A DNA stretch of 39,288 nucleotides from an uncultured Acidiphilium sp. (GTDB lineage Bacteria > Bacillota > Clostridia > Christensenellales > Borkfalkiaceae): NCBI GenBank assembly GCA_902495325.1, contig CABUWK010000018.1:1-39288 (forward strand). The letters run 5' to 3'. The notes under the pieces are model-generated. The model was not told the DNA's origin, made no database searches, and was given only the letters and a program-made list of their open reading frames with translations. Each line of letters starts with the position of its first letter. Within the stretch, counting starts at the first letter, position 1. A program made the position numbers and the translations under genes. This document shows positions 1 to 9,562 of this stretch, in pieces.

Positions 1-128
1 ATATGGCGGTCGGATCGATGAATCTCGGTTGGGAGAGCCCCGGGACGTTCGACTGCGGACTCGAAATCAATAAGATCGGCATTACGTACGCCCCGAAGGC
101 GGAAGAAGGCGACGGCGATAAAAAATAA
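1..128 (+). CDS. 3' end of a lipoprotein-family gene (partial)
   Basis: An open frame runs off the left edge and stops with TAA at 126-128; the frame is fixed by codons starting at position 3. Its tail contains NLGWESPGTFDCG, which closely matches the C-termini of two complete lipoproteins downstream (NLGWELPGIYDVS in the gene at 9563 and NLGWEVPGTFDCS in the gene at 10643). It is therefore the end of a third member of the same family. The visible end has a short Glu/Asp/Gly/Lys tail that the other two lack. The stop lies 13 bases before the start of the glycoside hydrolase gene, so the two are probably co-transcribed. Function is unknown; a glycan-binding or processing role is inferred from the locus. 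An in-frame ATG at position 3 is internal, not a start. Confidence 0.75.
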   Translation, partial: MAVGSMNLGWESPGTFDCGLEINKIGITYAPKAEEGDGDKK

Positions 129-141
129 CAGGAGAAAACCG

Positions 142-1686
142 ATGAAAAGAACATACGAAAGGTGCGAATGTCCCGACGAGGAGATCTATGTTTCCGAAAA
201 CGACGGATATTATAATCTCTATTTAAAAAACAAATATTACGAACGGAATACGATAAAAGACGAACCTGCCGTGAAAACCGTTCCCGACCGGGAAGCGATC
301 GCGAAAAATCTCCCGGAACTTGTATGGGAAGGTCACGAAGCGGCGGTAAAAGCCTATAACTATGCATGGGATCTCGCATTTAAACACATAAAATATCCCA
401 CGGAAGAAAACGGATTCGTCAGAAGCTATATCGACACGTTCTTCAATATGAGCACGTTTATGGGCGATTCCTCCGCAATGATGGAATTTGCGAAATATAC
501 CAATCATCTTTTCGAGCTGAGGGGAACGCTCGAGAACTTTTACCGGAAGCAGCATCTCGACGGGTTTATCTGCAGAGAGATCCGCGGGGATAACGGGAAC
601 GACAGATTCCATCGGTTCGATCCGATCAGCGTCGGTCCCGTGTGGCTCGGGCTTACCGAATGGGATCTTTACGAATACAACGGCGATAAAGAACGCCTTG
701 CCAGGATCTTCGATCCTCTGATGGGGCTTCACGCATGGCTGAAAAGATACCGCACCAATCCCGACGGAAGTTATTGGTATACCGGGCTTTCTTCCACGAT
801 GGACAATCAGACGAGGGTTCCCGAAGGTTACAGCCTCAGGGTGGATCACGCCGGAATGAGCTGGCTCGACGCAAACCTGAATCTTCTTCTCGACGCCGAC
901 GCGCTGATCGCCATGGGAAAAGTGCTCGGGAGAGAAGACGAGACGGAAGGGCTGAAAAAAGAAAGGGAGTTTCTTTTAAACTATCTTGTGGAAAAACATT
1001 GGGACAAAGAAAGCAAGTTTTTCTACGACGTGAATGCGGACGGCAGTTTCAATCGTTGCAAATCGATCGGTGCGTTCTGGGCGCTGCACGTGAAAGGAAT
1101 GCCTGACGATATCATAAAAGAGCTGGTAAAACACCTGATGAACGAAAGCGAGTTCAACAGAATGAACCCCGTTCCCACGATTTCGGCGGACAGCGAAGGG
1201 TATTCTCTCAACGGCTTGTATTGGAGAGGGGGCGTGTGGGCATGCACGAATTACATGGTGATGAAAGGGCTGATGAAACGCGGTTATTGCGATTATGCTT
1301 ACGAACTTGCAAAAAAGCATAACGACTGCATCGTCGGCATGTTCGAAAAAACCGGTACGCTGTGGGAGTGTTCCGCTCCGGACGAAATGGAAATTTCCCG
1401 CCCGAGCGCGCCCGAGTTCGTAGGGTGGTCCGCGCTGTCCGTCACTTCCGACGTGTTCGAATTCGTGTTCGGCATCACGCCCGATCCTCTGAACGGCAAG
1501 ATCGTGTGGAACGTAAATCTTACGGAAGAACACGGCGTGAACAGATATCCGTTCGCGGGGCAGCTGCTCGATATCCGCTGCGCGAAGAGAAATTCTTCGG
1601 CGGAAGAGCCGACGATCACGGTTTCCGGCGGACATGCCGAAGTCGCGGTCAGGTGGAACGGAAAAGAAAAAATCCTTAAGTTTTAA
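142..1686 (+). CDS. Glycoside hydrolase, GH63/MGH1-like (alpha/alpha)6 barrel
   Basis: A 514-residue protein without a signal peptide, so probably cytoplasmic. It resembles the trehalase/GH63/mannosylglycerate-hydrolase-like group. Visible marks are an N-terminal helical region, GSYWYTGLSSTMDNQTR near residues 210-224 (Asp221 aligns with the general-acid Asp of the DNSPR motif), then a DHAGMSWLDANLNLLLDADA helix and a C-terminal APEFVGWSALS segment near Glu425, where the family places its base. These enzymes release terminal alpha-linked sugars from short oligosaccharides with inversion; the exact substrate is not predictable. The ATG at 142 follows AGGAGA at good spacing. It sits in a run of same-strand genes that includes a sugar ABC importer, so it may act on imported oligosaccharides. 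Family assignment is fairly secure, specificity is not. Confidence 0.75.
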   Translation: MKRTYERCECPDEEIYVSENDGYYNLYLKNKYYERNTIKDEPAVKTVPDREAIAKNLPELVWEGHEAAVKAYNYAWDLAFKHIKYPTEENGFVRSYIDTFFNMSTFMGDSSAMMEFAKYTNHLFELRGTLENFYRKQHLDGFICREIRGDNGNDRFHRFDPISVGPVWLGLTEWDLYEYNGDKERLARIFDPLMGLHAWLKRYRTNPDGSYWYTGLSSTMDNQTRVPEGYSLRVDHAGMSWLDANLNLLLDADALIAMGKVLGREDETEGLKKEREFLLNYLVEKHWDKESKFFYDVNADGSFNRCKSIGAFWALHVKGMPDDIIKELVKHLMNESEFNRMNPVPTISADSEGYSLNGLYWRGGVWACTNYMVMKGLMKRGYCDYAYELAKKHNDCIVGMFEKTGTLWECSAPDEMEISRPSAPEFVGWSALSVTSDVFEFVFGITPDPLNGKIVWNVNLTEEHGVNRYPFAGQLLDIRCAKRNSSAEEPTITVSGGHAEVAVRWNGKEKILKF

Positions 1687-1713
1687 CGAAAATCGATGAC
1701 AGGAGGAATATAG

Positions 1714-3885
1714 ATGAAGAGATTGTTTTTGTCGGTCGCGATCGCTTTGTTCGCCTTTTCTCTCTTCGGTGTCGGCTACGGCGCGAAAAGCGCGTCGGCG
1801 GCATGGGAGGGAGAACAGATCGTCCGGAAGGGGGTTCTGGACGATCTCGTTCCGATAGGGCATGCGGGCGGATCTTACGGCAACGCGGCGGAATACGGTT
1901 CTGCGCTGATCGCCGTGCCGGAACGCGGGATCAACAGAGGGATCTGGGAACTGAGCCTCGGCGGCGGATGGGGATCGAGATATTCCTATGATTACGCCGT
2001 GGATCTCGACGATTTCGAGATCACGCTCGACCTTTCCCGCGTGAGTACGGACGGGTCGCAGATCGCTCTTATTTTCGGAGCGCACATCGGCGATTATCTC
2101 AATGCGGAAAACGGCGGGCTCGGCGTGAAAGTGTGCAGACACAACAATCAGTACGGCGTCGTGATCTCCAATCAGTCTCACACGAGAACGATCGAGGAGA
2201 TCGTTCCCGCTCCCGCGGTATTCCCGTGGGACAGCCAGAATTCGGGGTATTGCGTCACCGCGGGCGACGGCATTCTCACGATTTCGTTTTTAAGAACTTC
2301 GGACGATTACACGCTGAAGATCAATTCCGATGAATATTCCGTTCCTCTTTCCGCCGTGACGGATACGCTCGGGGAAAACACGGGTAACGTTTATTTCGCG
2401 CTCGGCAGCGTTTCGGACGCGACGGAGATCGTGCGGGTGGTAAGCCTGAAGGAAAAGAATTCCGCGGAATACGACGCGACCGTTCCCGCGATCGCGGAGA
2501 CGATCGACCGGTACGTCCGGGCGGCGGCAGCCGGACCCGATACGCCGGAAAAAATCGTGGAAACGGAAACGCTCGGCGAAAACTCCGGCTACGATAAGCT
2601 TCTGAGACACGACAAAAAGTATTTTGAGAACGCGATCGCCGGAGCGGCGGAAAAAATCGCTGCGGCAAGGCTCGCGCTGAACACGGACGGAAAGATCGCT
2701 CTTTTAAAAGCCGATACGGATAAACTGAAAGGGATGATCGACGGCGCGGCGGACAACGCCGGACTCGCTTCGGCGGAAAATTATGCCGTGACCGTAAAGG
2801 AAAAGGACATCGACGCGCTCGGAACTCCCGGCGGAGAATACAAGCAGGCTTTCGACAATGCGGTAAAGGAATACGAAGCCGTTATCGCGACGATCGGCGC
2901 GGCGAGAAAGCGCATTGTGGAAGGGTATGTCGACGCTTTCGGAAAGCTTTCGGAAAGCATCGGGAACGTGGAGGACCTGAAAAAGGTCGAGAAATGCCGG
3001 GCGGATATCAACGTCAATCTTCCGAAGCTTTCGCAGGAAGATAAAACCGAACTGGCGATGAAACTTGTTTCCGTTCAGGAAAAGGTGGATAAACTCGGAT
3101 CTTTGCCCGGCTGGAGCAAAACGGATAACGAGCTTACCTTCAACGGCGGAGATCATTTCGGGTTTTCTTCGGTTTCGCGGAGCGGCAGCATCACTTACGA
3201 AAAGAAATTCAAAGTGAACGATATCAGCTTCGGGATCGGAGAGATCACGGGGAGCGAAGGCTGGCTGGCGATCTCTCTTTCGAGAAATCAGGAACCTTTC
3301 ACGGACAGCAGCGTCGAAGCCATGCAGGCAAATCCCTCTCTCGTGTTCATGATCCATTCTTTGGGCAAGAATAAGATCGGGGTGGAAGTGTTTCTGATCA
3401 AGTCCACGCACACGAGCCTTTTTTCGGCGACGAGAGGAAATATGATCGTAACTCTCAAAGAGGGCGAAAAGCTGACGATCGAAGTCAAAGCGGACGACGA
3501 TAACAACGCAACGTATGCGAATATCCGGATCTGCGGAGAAAAGTTTACGGGCACGCCTGTGAAAAACAGCGAGCTGAAAGGGGCGGTCGGTTCCGATTTT
3601 ACGGGGTATCTTTCCCTGGTCAAACTCGGGGATATGTCCGTCCGGGTCGACAGGATCAACGGAAAGAACGCCACTTCGGATAAAATAGCCGATCTTTCCG
3701 CGCCGGACGAACCGATCTCCGGGGAAGAAAGCGGTGCGGATACTCCGGAAAGCGTTTCCGGAGCTACGGATACGGGAAAGAAAAGCTGCCGTTCGGCGCT
3801 GTCCGGCGGAGAACTCGCGTTTCTTGCCGCGCTTGCGGCGGGCGGGGCTCTTATCGGTAAAAAAAAGAAAAAACAAATCGGATAA
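1714..3885 (+). CDS. Secreted surface protein A, two beta-rich domains around a helical core, C-terminal Cys/TM anchor
   Basis: A 723-residue protein starting with ATG after AGGAGG. It has a Sec signal peptide (about residues 1-29, ending in SASA). A beta-rich, LamG/concanavalin-like region spans about 31-255, a Lys/Glu/Ala-rich helical region about 257-462 and a second beta-rich region about 464-660. A short Ser/Glu linker leads to a tripartite C-terminus: KKSC at about 688-691, a hydrophobic stretch, then KKKKK. There is no LPXTG. It is a full-length paralogue of the next gene, with shared blocks such as GGWGSRY, IVPAPA, PWDS and GTPIKNSE/GTPVKNSE. A role in binding the glycan at the cell surface is inferred from the architecture and the neighbouring importer; no catalytic motif was recognised. 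Confidence 0.75.
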   Translation: MKRLFLSVAIALFAFSLFGVGYGAKSASAAWEGEQIVRKGVLDDLVPIGHAGGSYGNAAEYGSALIAVPERGINRGIWELSLGGGWGSRYSYDYAVDLDDFEITLDLSRVSTDGSQIALIFGAHIGDYLNAENGGLGVKVCRHNNQYGVVISNQSHTRTIEEIVPAPAVFPWDSQNSGYCVTAGDGILTISFLRTSDDYTLKINSDEYSVPLSAVTDTLGENTGNVYFALGSVSDATEIVRVVSLKEKNSAEYDATVPAIAETIDRYVRAAAAGPDTPEKIVETETLGENSGYDKLLRHDKKYFENAIAGAAEKIAAARLALNTDGKIALLKADTDKLKGMIDGAADNAGLASAENYAVTVKEKDIDALGTPGGEYKQAFDNAVKEYEAVIATIGAARKRIVEGYVDAFGKLSESIGNVEDLKKVEKCRADINVNLPKLSQEDKTELAMKLVSVQEKVDKLGSLPGWSKTDNELTFNGGDHFGFSSVSRSGSITYEKKFKVNDISFGIGEITGSEGWLAISLSRNQEPFTDSSVEAMQANPSLVFMIHSLGKNKIGVEVFLIKSTHTSLFSATRGNMIVTLKEGEKLTIEVKADDDNNATYANIRICGEKFTGTPVKNSELKGAVGSDFTGYLSLVKLGDMSVRVDRINGKNATSDKIADLSAPDEPISGEESGADTPESVSGATDTGKKSCRSALSGGELAFLAALAAGGALIGKKKKKQIG

Positions 3886-3898
3886 GGAGAAAACGAAG

Positions 3899-6127
3899 AT
3901 GAGAAAAAGGCGGTTACCGGCGGCAATTCTGCTTGCCGCTTCCCTCTGTCTCGGTACGCTCGGTTTCGGGGCGTTCCGGGAAACGAAAAAAGTTTACGCG
4001 GAAAACTGGCAACCCGTCGTCAAAGGCGGCATTCTGGACGAAAGGGTTCCTTTCGGACATAACGGCGGCAGCAACGGCGATGCGGCGATATTCGGTTCCG
4101 AACTGATCGAAGTTCCGGAAGCGGGGGAGAACCGCGGATGGTACGAGTTGCAGCTTGCAGGCGGATGGGGTTCCCGCTATACGTTCGATTACGGGATCGA
4201 CGTGCGCGACGCCGGGATCACCCTCGATCTTTCTCACGTGAACAACGACGGTTACGTCGGGCTTATTTTAGGCGCGGGCAAGGGTAATTATTTCAATGCG
4301 GAATACGGCGGATTCGGGATCAAGATCCACGTGCATAACGATCAGTACGGCATCGTGATCTCCAACGTGATCCACCAGACGACGATCGAAAGCATCGTTC
4401 CCGCCCCCGCCCCCCTTCCGTGGGATTCCGGAAATACCGGCTACGTCGTTACGGCGGAAGACGGGATCGTAGAGCTTTCGTTCCGGCAGACGTCGGACGA
4501 TACCGTTACGATCGCCGCAAACGGAAACGCCTATTCCGTTCCGACAGAGGAATTTACGAAAGTTCTCGGCGACGATATCTCCGATATTTATCTGATGGCG
4601 GGCAGTTTCGGCGATACGAAAGAGATCGTCAGAATGACTTTGACCGACGCGAAGACGAAAGCATACGAAAAGGAACTTCCCGGATACGTGCAGACGGTGG
4701 TTGCCTACGAAACGGCTGCGGAAGACCTGACCGACGCGCAGAAGATCCTCGCGGCGGAGAAAGCGGGCAGAGCCGTGGCGGTAAGCGGCATGAGAAATTA
4801 CGACCTTGCGTACTACAAAGCGCGCCTGACGGCGGCGGCAGACAAGATCGCCGCGGCAAGGGAAAAATTGCCCGCGGGCGAAAAGATAACGGTGTTTGCA
4901 AACGACGTTAAGGAACTGAACGGGATGATCTCTTCGGCAAAGAGCAATGAGGATATCGCTCTGGCGGACAAAACGGCGGAAGAGATCGCCGAAAAAGACG
5001 TCGCGGAGATCGAAAAGGTCCTGACGGACGATCTGAAAGCGAAATTCGGCGAAACAAAGACCGGATACGAGCAGGCGCTGGCTTCGCTGGAAGAAGTAAG
5101 AAAGAAAGTCGTGCTCGGATATCTCGCGGTTTACGAAGAAAAGATCGGAAAGGTATCTTCCGCCGCGGACGTTTTCGCCCTCGGCGAGTGCCGCGACGCG
5201 ATCAACGAAAACCTGAAAAAACTTTCCTCGGCGGATAAGTCCGAAATCGGGCTGAAGCTTGTCGAGCATGCGGAAACGCTTGCAAAGTTTACGTCTCTCG
5301 AAGGGTGGACGGCGAGCGACGGTTCCGTGATCTATACGGACGGAAGTTCTGTCGAACTGCTCGGAAAAACGGCGTTCAACGATCTGTCCGGAACGAGAAA
5401 CGGCTCGACGCTCACTTATTCCGAAAAAGTGAAAGCCAATCGTTTTTCGACGGAGATCGCGATCACCGCGCAGTCCATGAAACTGTTCGAAAACTGGATC
5501 GGTATTTCGATCACCCGCAACGCCGATAACTTTTATTACGCGACGGACGCCTCGGACGAAGAGGTCGTCGGAAAATTGCAGAGCAACCCGGGGATCGCCA
5601 TAACCCTCGAAAAGAGGGCGGGTAACAAGTTGTATGCCGAAGTGTTCATGATCAAAACGACGAATACTTCCATCTATTCGGCTTCGAGAGGACGGATGCT
5701 GATCGATTACAGAGAAGGCGATCCTCTGAAAATAAGGATCGAGGCGGCGGACGACGAAAACGCGACGTATTCCAGAATTTATTTCAACGATATCTCCTTC
5801 AGCGGTACGCCGATCAAAAACAGCGAGATCAAAGTCGCTCTCGGCGGTTACGAAGGATATCTTTCCTTCTCGTTCGCCAATCCCGGAAGCAGCATAAGGG
5901 TGAATAAGATCAACGGGGCGAAAGCCGCGGATCCTTCCGGGTCGGACCCCGGAGAACCCGATTCTTCCGAACCGATCTCCGGATCTCAGACGTCGGAAAC
6001 GCCCGATGGGGGATCCTCCGGCAAAAAGAGCTGCCGTTCCGCCCTTTCGGAAGGAACGATTCCCGCATTGCTTGCGCTCGCGTTCTTTTTTCCGGCGCTG
6101 GCGGGAAAAAGAAGGGAAAACCGATAA
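3899..6127 (+). CDS. Secreted surface protein B, paralogue of A
   Basis: A 742-residue protein. The reading frame is open further upstream, but ATG 3899 is chosen because it follows AAGGAG at 3884-3889 and gives a clean signal peptide (about residues 1-35), whereas the extension would overlap the previous gene. Its architecture copies protein A: beta-rich N-domain about 36-254, helical core about 255-465, second beta-rich region about 466-672, a Pro/Ser/Glu-rich linker about 675-708, then GKKSCRSALSEG, a hydrophobic helix and a basic end. It starts 13 bases after protein A stops, so the pair arose by tandem duplication and is co-transcribed. Likely a surface glycan-binding protein; no enzyme motif was seen. 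Confidence 0.75.
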   Translation: MRKRRLPAAILLAASLCLGTLGFGAFRETKKVYAENWQPVVKGGILDERVPFGHNGGSNGDAAIFGSELIEVPEAGENRGWYELQLAGGWGSRYTFDYGIDVRDAGITLDLSHVNNDGYVGLILGAGKGNYFNAEYGGFGIKIHVHNDQYGIVISNVIHQTTIESIVPAPAPLPWDSGNTGYVVTAEDGIVELSFRQTSDDTVTIAANGNAYSVPTEEFTKVLGDDISDIYLMAGSFGDTKEIVRMTLTDAKTKAYEKELPGYVQTVVAYETAAEDLTDAQKILAAEKAGRAVAVSGMRNYDLAYYKARLTAAADKIAAAREKLPAGEKITVFANDVKELNGMISSAKSNEDIALADKTAEEIAEKDVAEIEKVLTDDLKAKFGETKTGYEQALASLEEVRKKVVLGYLAVYEEKIGKVSSAADVFALGECRDAINENLKKLSSADKSEIGLKLVEHAETLAKFTSLEGWTASDGSVIYTDGSSVELLGKTAFNDLSGTRNGSTLTYSEKVKANRFSTEIAITAQSMKLFENWIGISITRNADNFYYATDASDEEVVGKLQSNPGIAITLEKRAGNKLYAEVFMIKTTNTSIYSASRGRMLIDYREGDPLKIRIEAADDENATYSRIYFNDISFSGTPIKNSEIKVALGGYEGYLSFSFANPGSSIRVNKINGAKAADPSGSDPGEPDSSEPISGSQTSETPDGGSSGKKSCRSALSEGTIPALLALAFFFPALAGKRRENR

Positions 6128-6157
6128 CGAAAGAAAAAAAGAAAGGAGATTCCGGAT

Positions 6158-7684
6158 ATGAAAACAGGGAATAAAATTGTAAAAATGCTTGCCATGACCC
6201 TTGCCGTAACGTGTTTCGCGTTCCCCGCGACGTCTTCCTGCAAGAAGGGCGTTTCGGACGAAAAGACAATCGTGATCGACGGCGGCGGAGATATCGGCAA
6301 CTTCAATACCACGGTTTCGATGACAAAATCGGAAGTCAATCCCTTTCCGTACAACACGCTCGAAACCCTCTGCAAGGAATGGGAAAAACAACATCCCGGC
6401 TATAAAGTCGTCGTCAACAAAAATTCATACGGCGGTTCCGTCGGATCTCTCCGCCCGTTGTTCAACGCGCACACCGCGCCGGATATCGTTTATATGAACG
6501 GTTCGACGGTGGAAGAAGATAAAAGCAAAGGGTGGTTCGTTCCGCTGAACAAATATCTCAATTCTAAAAATCCGTACGCGCCGCAATATGAAAAATGGAT
6601 CGATCTTTACGATACGGAAGAATATACCGCGACAAGCGACGGGGAAAGATATTACGTCAATCTCGAGAGAATTCCTATCGGTATTATTTATAACGCGGAT
6701 ATTCTGAAAGCCGCCGGTTATACCGACGATAAGGGAAATATAAAATCTCTCGTTTCGTACAGCGATTTCAAAGAGGCGCAGAAATGCGTTGCCGAATATT
6801 CCGCGGCGCATAAAGATCTGAACATCAAAACCTTCCTCACCCCTTATCGCTGGTATGATATTTACCTCGAAAGCGCGCTTTTCGGGGAACTTCTGAAAAC
6901 GTGCGACAGAAACGGGGACGGGCATCTCGACACCGAGGAATGGTGCTATGCGTACACGAAAAATTATTGGGGGATCGACACGCCCGCATACGAGACTTAT
7001 CTCGGGGTCGTGAAGGACAGATGCGAGTATTTCCCGTCCGGCTACGGACAGTTGGTTCCGTTGACGGAATTCGTAAGCGGAAAATGCGCGTTTATCGAGG
7101 GCGTCGGATCGACGCTCCGTCAGATCTCGGCGAACAGCGCCGTGAATTTCGATTACGCCATCACGGGCTACCCGCAGATCTCCAAAGCGGATATCGAGGC
7201 GGCGGGATTCGACGCTTCCTGCTTTACGGAAGAGATCCGGAACGGCAGACGCGGTTCGGCGGGATACGGCACGAGCTGGTGGATCACCAACAGCGCGACG
7301 GACAAAGGGCAGGAAACGGTAGACGCCTGCGCCGATCTTCTCATGTTCCTTACCGCACCCGAACAGAATAACAGACTGATCGGCGATCTCGGCGGAGGGA
7401 TCCCTCTCAATCCCGAAACGGAAGAGAGCGTTCCTCAGTATCTTCGTCCCGTGCTCAATATGTATCTCGAGGACTGCAAGAATCCGGACAAACTTGCATG
7501 GGGCGTCGCGAACAGCTGGAACGCCTTCGGCGCGGATTACAGTTCTTATTTCCTGAACGCCACTTATTCGTATATAGACGGCGAAAAAAGCCGGAGCGAC
7601 CTGATAAAACAGCTCGGCAATCAGATCAGAGGGCTTGTCGAACAGTACATTGCGGAAAACGATTACGATACTTCCGATTGGTAA
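6158..7684 (+). CDS. ABC transporter extracellular solute-binding protein (carbohydrate type) with an EF-hand-like loop
   Basis: A 508-residue family-1 type sugar-binding protein that starts with ATG after AAAGGAG. The export signal ends in a lipobox-like TSSC near residue 28; the motif is atypical because a Thr replaces the usual Leu at -3. The mature protein shows the usual layout with PDIVYMNG, a central YVNLERIPIGIIYNADIL segment (ligand entry and hinge) and a C-terminal AYTKNYWG/YSYIDGEKS region. Residues 250-261 read DRNGDGHLDTEE, a textbook calcium-binding EF-hand/dockerin loop, unusual in this family. It is directly followed by two permease genes, so it delivers an oligosaccharide to that importer. 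Confidence 0.88.
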   Translation: MKTGNKIVKMLAMTLAVTCFAFPATSSCKKGVSDEKTIVIDGGGDIGNFNTTVSMTKSEVNPFPYNTLETLCKEWEKQHPGYKVVVNKNSYGGSVGSLRPLFNAHTAPDIVYMNGSTVEEDKSKGWFVPLNKYLNSKNPYAPQYEKWIDLYDTEEYTATSDGERYYVNLERIPIGIIYNADILKAAGYTDDKGNIKSLVSYSDFKEAQKCVAEYSAAHKDLNIKTFLTPYRWYDIYLESALFGELLKTCDRNGDGHLDTEEWCYAYTKNYWGIDTPAYETYLGVVKDRCEYFPSGYGQLVPLTEFVSGKCAFIEGVGSTLRQISANSAVNFDYAITGYPQISKADIEAAGFDASCFTEEIRNGRRGSAGYGTSWWITNSATDKGQETVDACADLLMFLTAPEQNNRLIGDLGGGIPLNPETEESVPQYLRPVLNMYLEDCKNPDKLAWGVANSWNAFGADYSSYFLNATYSYIDGEKSRSDLIKQLGNQIRGLVEQYIAENDYDTSDW

Positions 7685-7696
7685 GGAGCCGGAGTG

Positions 7697-8647
7697 ATGA
7701 ATAAAAAAACAAGCTCCGTCTGTTCTTCCAAAGCAAACGGAAAAGCGGCAAAAAAGAGGAATTACAATTACTTTGCGTATCTGTGGCTTTTGCCCGCATT
7801 TCTGCTTCTCTGCGTCTTCAGCTATATTCCTCCGGTGCTTTCGGCTTTCACTTCTTTCTGGAAATCGAACGGCGTGACCATGATAAAATTCGTGGGTTTT
7901 AAAAATTACGTCGACGTGCTGAAGGATCCGCTGTTTCTGAGATCTCTGAAAAACGTACTGATCATCACCGTATCCACGTTTATTCTTTCGCATGTGGCGA
8001 ACCTGTTTCTTGCGGAACTTCTGATCAATCTGAAACGGCAGAAACTTTCCGCGGTTTACAGAATTCTGTTCGTGATCCCCATCGTCGTTCCGGGGATCGT
8101 CGGGCTTATGATCTGGCAGAAGCTCATCTTCGTTCCTTCGGAGTCGGGGCTTGCCAATATCATTCTCGGATGGTTCGGCGCGCAGCCTCAGGGGTGGTAT
8201 TTCAAGGAGAAGACGGTTCTGCTTTCCATTATCCTGACGGGTTTCCCGTGGGCGGGCGGCACGATCATGCTGATCTACATCGCTTCGCTTCAGGGGATCT
8301 CTCCGGAAATGATCGAGGCGACCAGGCTTGACGGCGTCGGACCGTTCAAGCGGGTGATTTATTTCCATCTTCCCATGATGATCGGGCAGATCAAGTATTT
8401 CGTCATCACGTCGATTATCGCGGGGATGCAGAATTTCAACCTTCAGCTGATCGTTACGGGCGGCGGACCGGGTGTGGACGGCGCGTCGATGGTCCCGGGG
8501 TATCAGATCTACTATTACGCATTCACCAAGAGCGATTACGGTAAGGCGAACGCTTTGGGGATCATCCTGTTCGTCATCATAATGGGGCTCACGGTGATCA
8601 ACAACGTGTTCATCAAGAACAAAAACACGGAAGAGGTGGATGCCTGA
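7697..8647 (+). CDS. ABC sugar transporter permease, MalF/UgpA type
   Basis: A 316-residue integral membrane protein of the binding-protein-dependent inner-membrane permease family with about six transmembrane segments. The cytoplasmic EAA loop lies near residues 207-226 (EATRLDGVGPFKRVIYFHLP) and contacts the ATPase. A GTG at 7694 is in frame, but ATG 7697 is preferred because it sits 8 bases from AAGGAG, while GTG would be only 5 bases away. The gene starts 12 bases after the binding-protein stop and overlaps the next permease by one base (TGATG), pointing to coupled translation. No ATP-binding subunit is encoded in the window; Gram-positive sugar importers often share an MsmK/MsmX ATPase encoded elsewhere. 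Confidence 0.92.
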   Translation: MNKKTSSVCSSKANGKAAKKRNYNYFAYLWLLPAFLLLCVFSYIPPVLSAFTSFWKSNGVTMIKFVGFKNYVDVLKDPLFLRSLKNVLIITVSTFILSHVANLFLAELLINLKRQKLSAVYRILFVIPIVVPGIVGLMIWQKLIFVPSESGLANIILGWFGAQPQGWYFKEKTVLLSIILTGFPWAGGTIMLIYIASLQGISPEMIEATRLDGVGPFKRVIYFHLPMMIGQIKYFVITSIIAGMQNFNLQLIVTGGGPGVDGASMVPGYQIYYYAFTKSDYGKANALGIILFVIIMGLTVINNVFIKNKNTEEVDA

Positions 8648-9522
8648 TGACGAGATCTCATAAAAAAACGGTTGTCGGAGCGACCGTGAAAAGCATAACG
8701 ACGGAGGTTATCATGAACCTCGCGATCCTGTTCTTTCTGGTGTTTGCATGGCTTTCCATGTATCTGATGCTGATAAAAAGTCTGAAGAGCATCACGCAGG
8801 ATCAGCTTTTCCCGTACACGTTCACAAAGGTCGATTTTAAAACCGTATGTCAGAATTACGAACTTGCCTGGCTTACGATAAAGCAGTATATTTTCAATTC
8901 GTTTATCATTACGATCATACAGACGATCGGGTCTCTTCTCATTCCCGTGATTACGGCGTATGCCTTCGTACGGTTCCGGTTTCCTGCGAAGAACGTCCTT
9001 TTTATGGCGATTCTCGCGCTCATGATGATCCCGGGAACTCTCACACTTACGAGTTCTTACGTGATCATCGTGAAACTCGGCTTGCTGAACAGTTTCTGGG
9101 GTATCATTCTGCCGGGGATCACGGCGTCAATCCCGATGTCTTTATTCCTGCTGCGTTCGTTTTTCGGCGGAATTTCCAAAGAATTTTTCGATGCGGGCGA
9201 GATCGACGGCGCGAGCAATGCCGTAATGTTGTTCCGGATCATGATCCCTCTGTCGATGCCGATCATCACCGTTCTCGCGATCAACTCATTTATGGGCAGC
9301 TGGAACGACTATGTGATGCCGAGCCTCGTGCTGTTGCAGGACGATATGCAGACCATATCCGTCGCCCTTGTTTCGTTTACCGATCAGTATTATAACATGA
9401 CGGGAGCTTACAGCGTGGCGTTTGCGGGTTATGTGATCGCATCCGTTCCGCTGATCGTTCTTTTCTCGATCGGCTCCAAACAGTTCATCGCGGGGATTTC
9501 CGCCGGGGCTTTCAAAATGTGA
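8647..9522 (+). CDS. ABC sugar transporter permease, MalG/UgpE type
   Basis: A 291-residue permease with about six hydrophobic segments, partner of the preceding MalF-type subunit. The EAA loop begins near Asp182 (DAGEIDGASNAVMLFRIMIP) and keeps the conserved Gly and the IPLS/MP region that follows. The C-terminus QFIAGISAGAFK is typical of MalG-type subunits. Its ATG overlaps the upstream stop by one base, so the two permeases are made together. Substrate is inferred to be an oligosaccharide, from the family and the neighbouring glycoside hydrolase and phosphorylase. Confidence 0.93.
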   Translation: MTRSHKKTVVGATVKSITTEVIMNLAILFFLVFAWLSMYLMLIKSLKSITQDQLFPYTFTKVDFKTVCQNYELAWLTIKQYIFNSFIITIIQTIGSLLIPVITAYAFVRFRFPAKNVLFMAILALMMIPGTLTLTSSYVIIVKLGLLNSFWGIILPGITASIPMSLFLLRSFFGGISKEFFDAGEIDGASNAVMLFRIMIPLSMPIITVLAINSFMGSWNDYVMPSLVLLQDDMQTISVALVSFTDQYYNMTGAYSVAFAGYVIASVPLIVLFSIGSKQFIAGISAGAFKM

Positions 9523-9535
9523 CCTTTCGGGAAAA

Positions 9536-9550
9536 GCGGCGTTTTGCCGC
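9536..9550 (+). promoter_or_regulatory. Small hairpin just upstream of a ribosome binding site
   Basis: GCGGC - GTTTT - GCCGC forms a perfect 5-bp stem between the permease stop and the next start, and touches the GGGAG ribosome binding site at 9551-9555. It could adjust translation of the lipoprotein gene or stabilise an RNA end. There is no T-tract, so it is not a standard terminator. Confidence 0.35.
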
Positions 9551-9562
9551 GGGAGAAAAAGA

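Noticed and set aside
3734..3898. Upstream extension of surface protein B
   Set aside because: It would overlap protein A by 150 bases and place the signal peptide internally; ATG 3899 has a proper ribosome binding site.
4268..6394. Long minus-strand open frame of about 708 codons opposite surface protein B
   Set aside because: It lies wholly over genes with signal peptides, ribosome binding sites and paralogues on the + strand, and its translation is Arg/Phe/His-rich with no domain pattern. It arises from codon bias.
6425..8368. Minus-strand frame of about 647 codons opposite the binding protein and permease
   Set aside because: The + strand genes are secure family members; the antisense product has no recognisable motif and no ribosome binding site.
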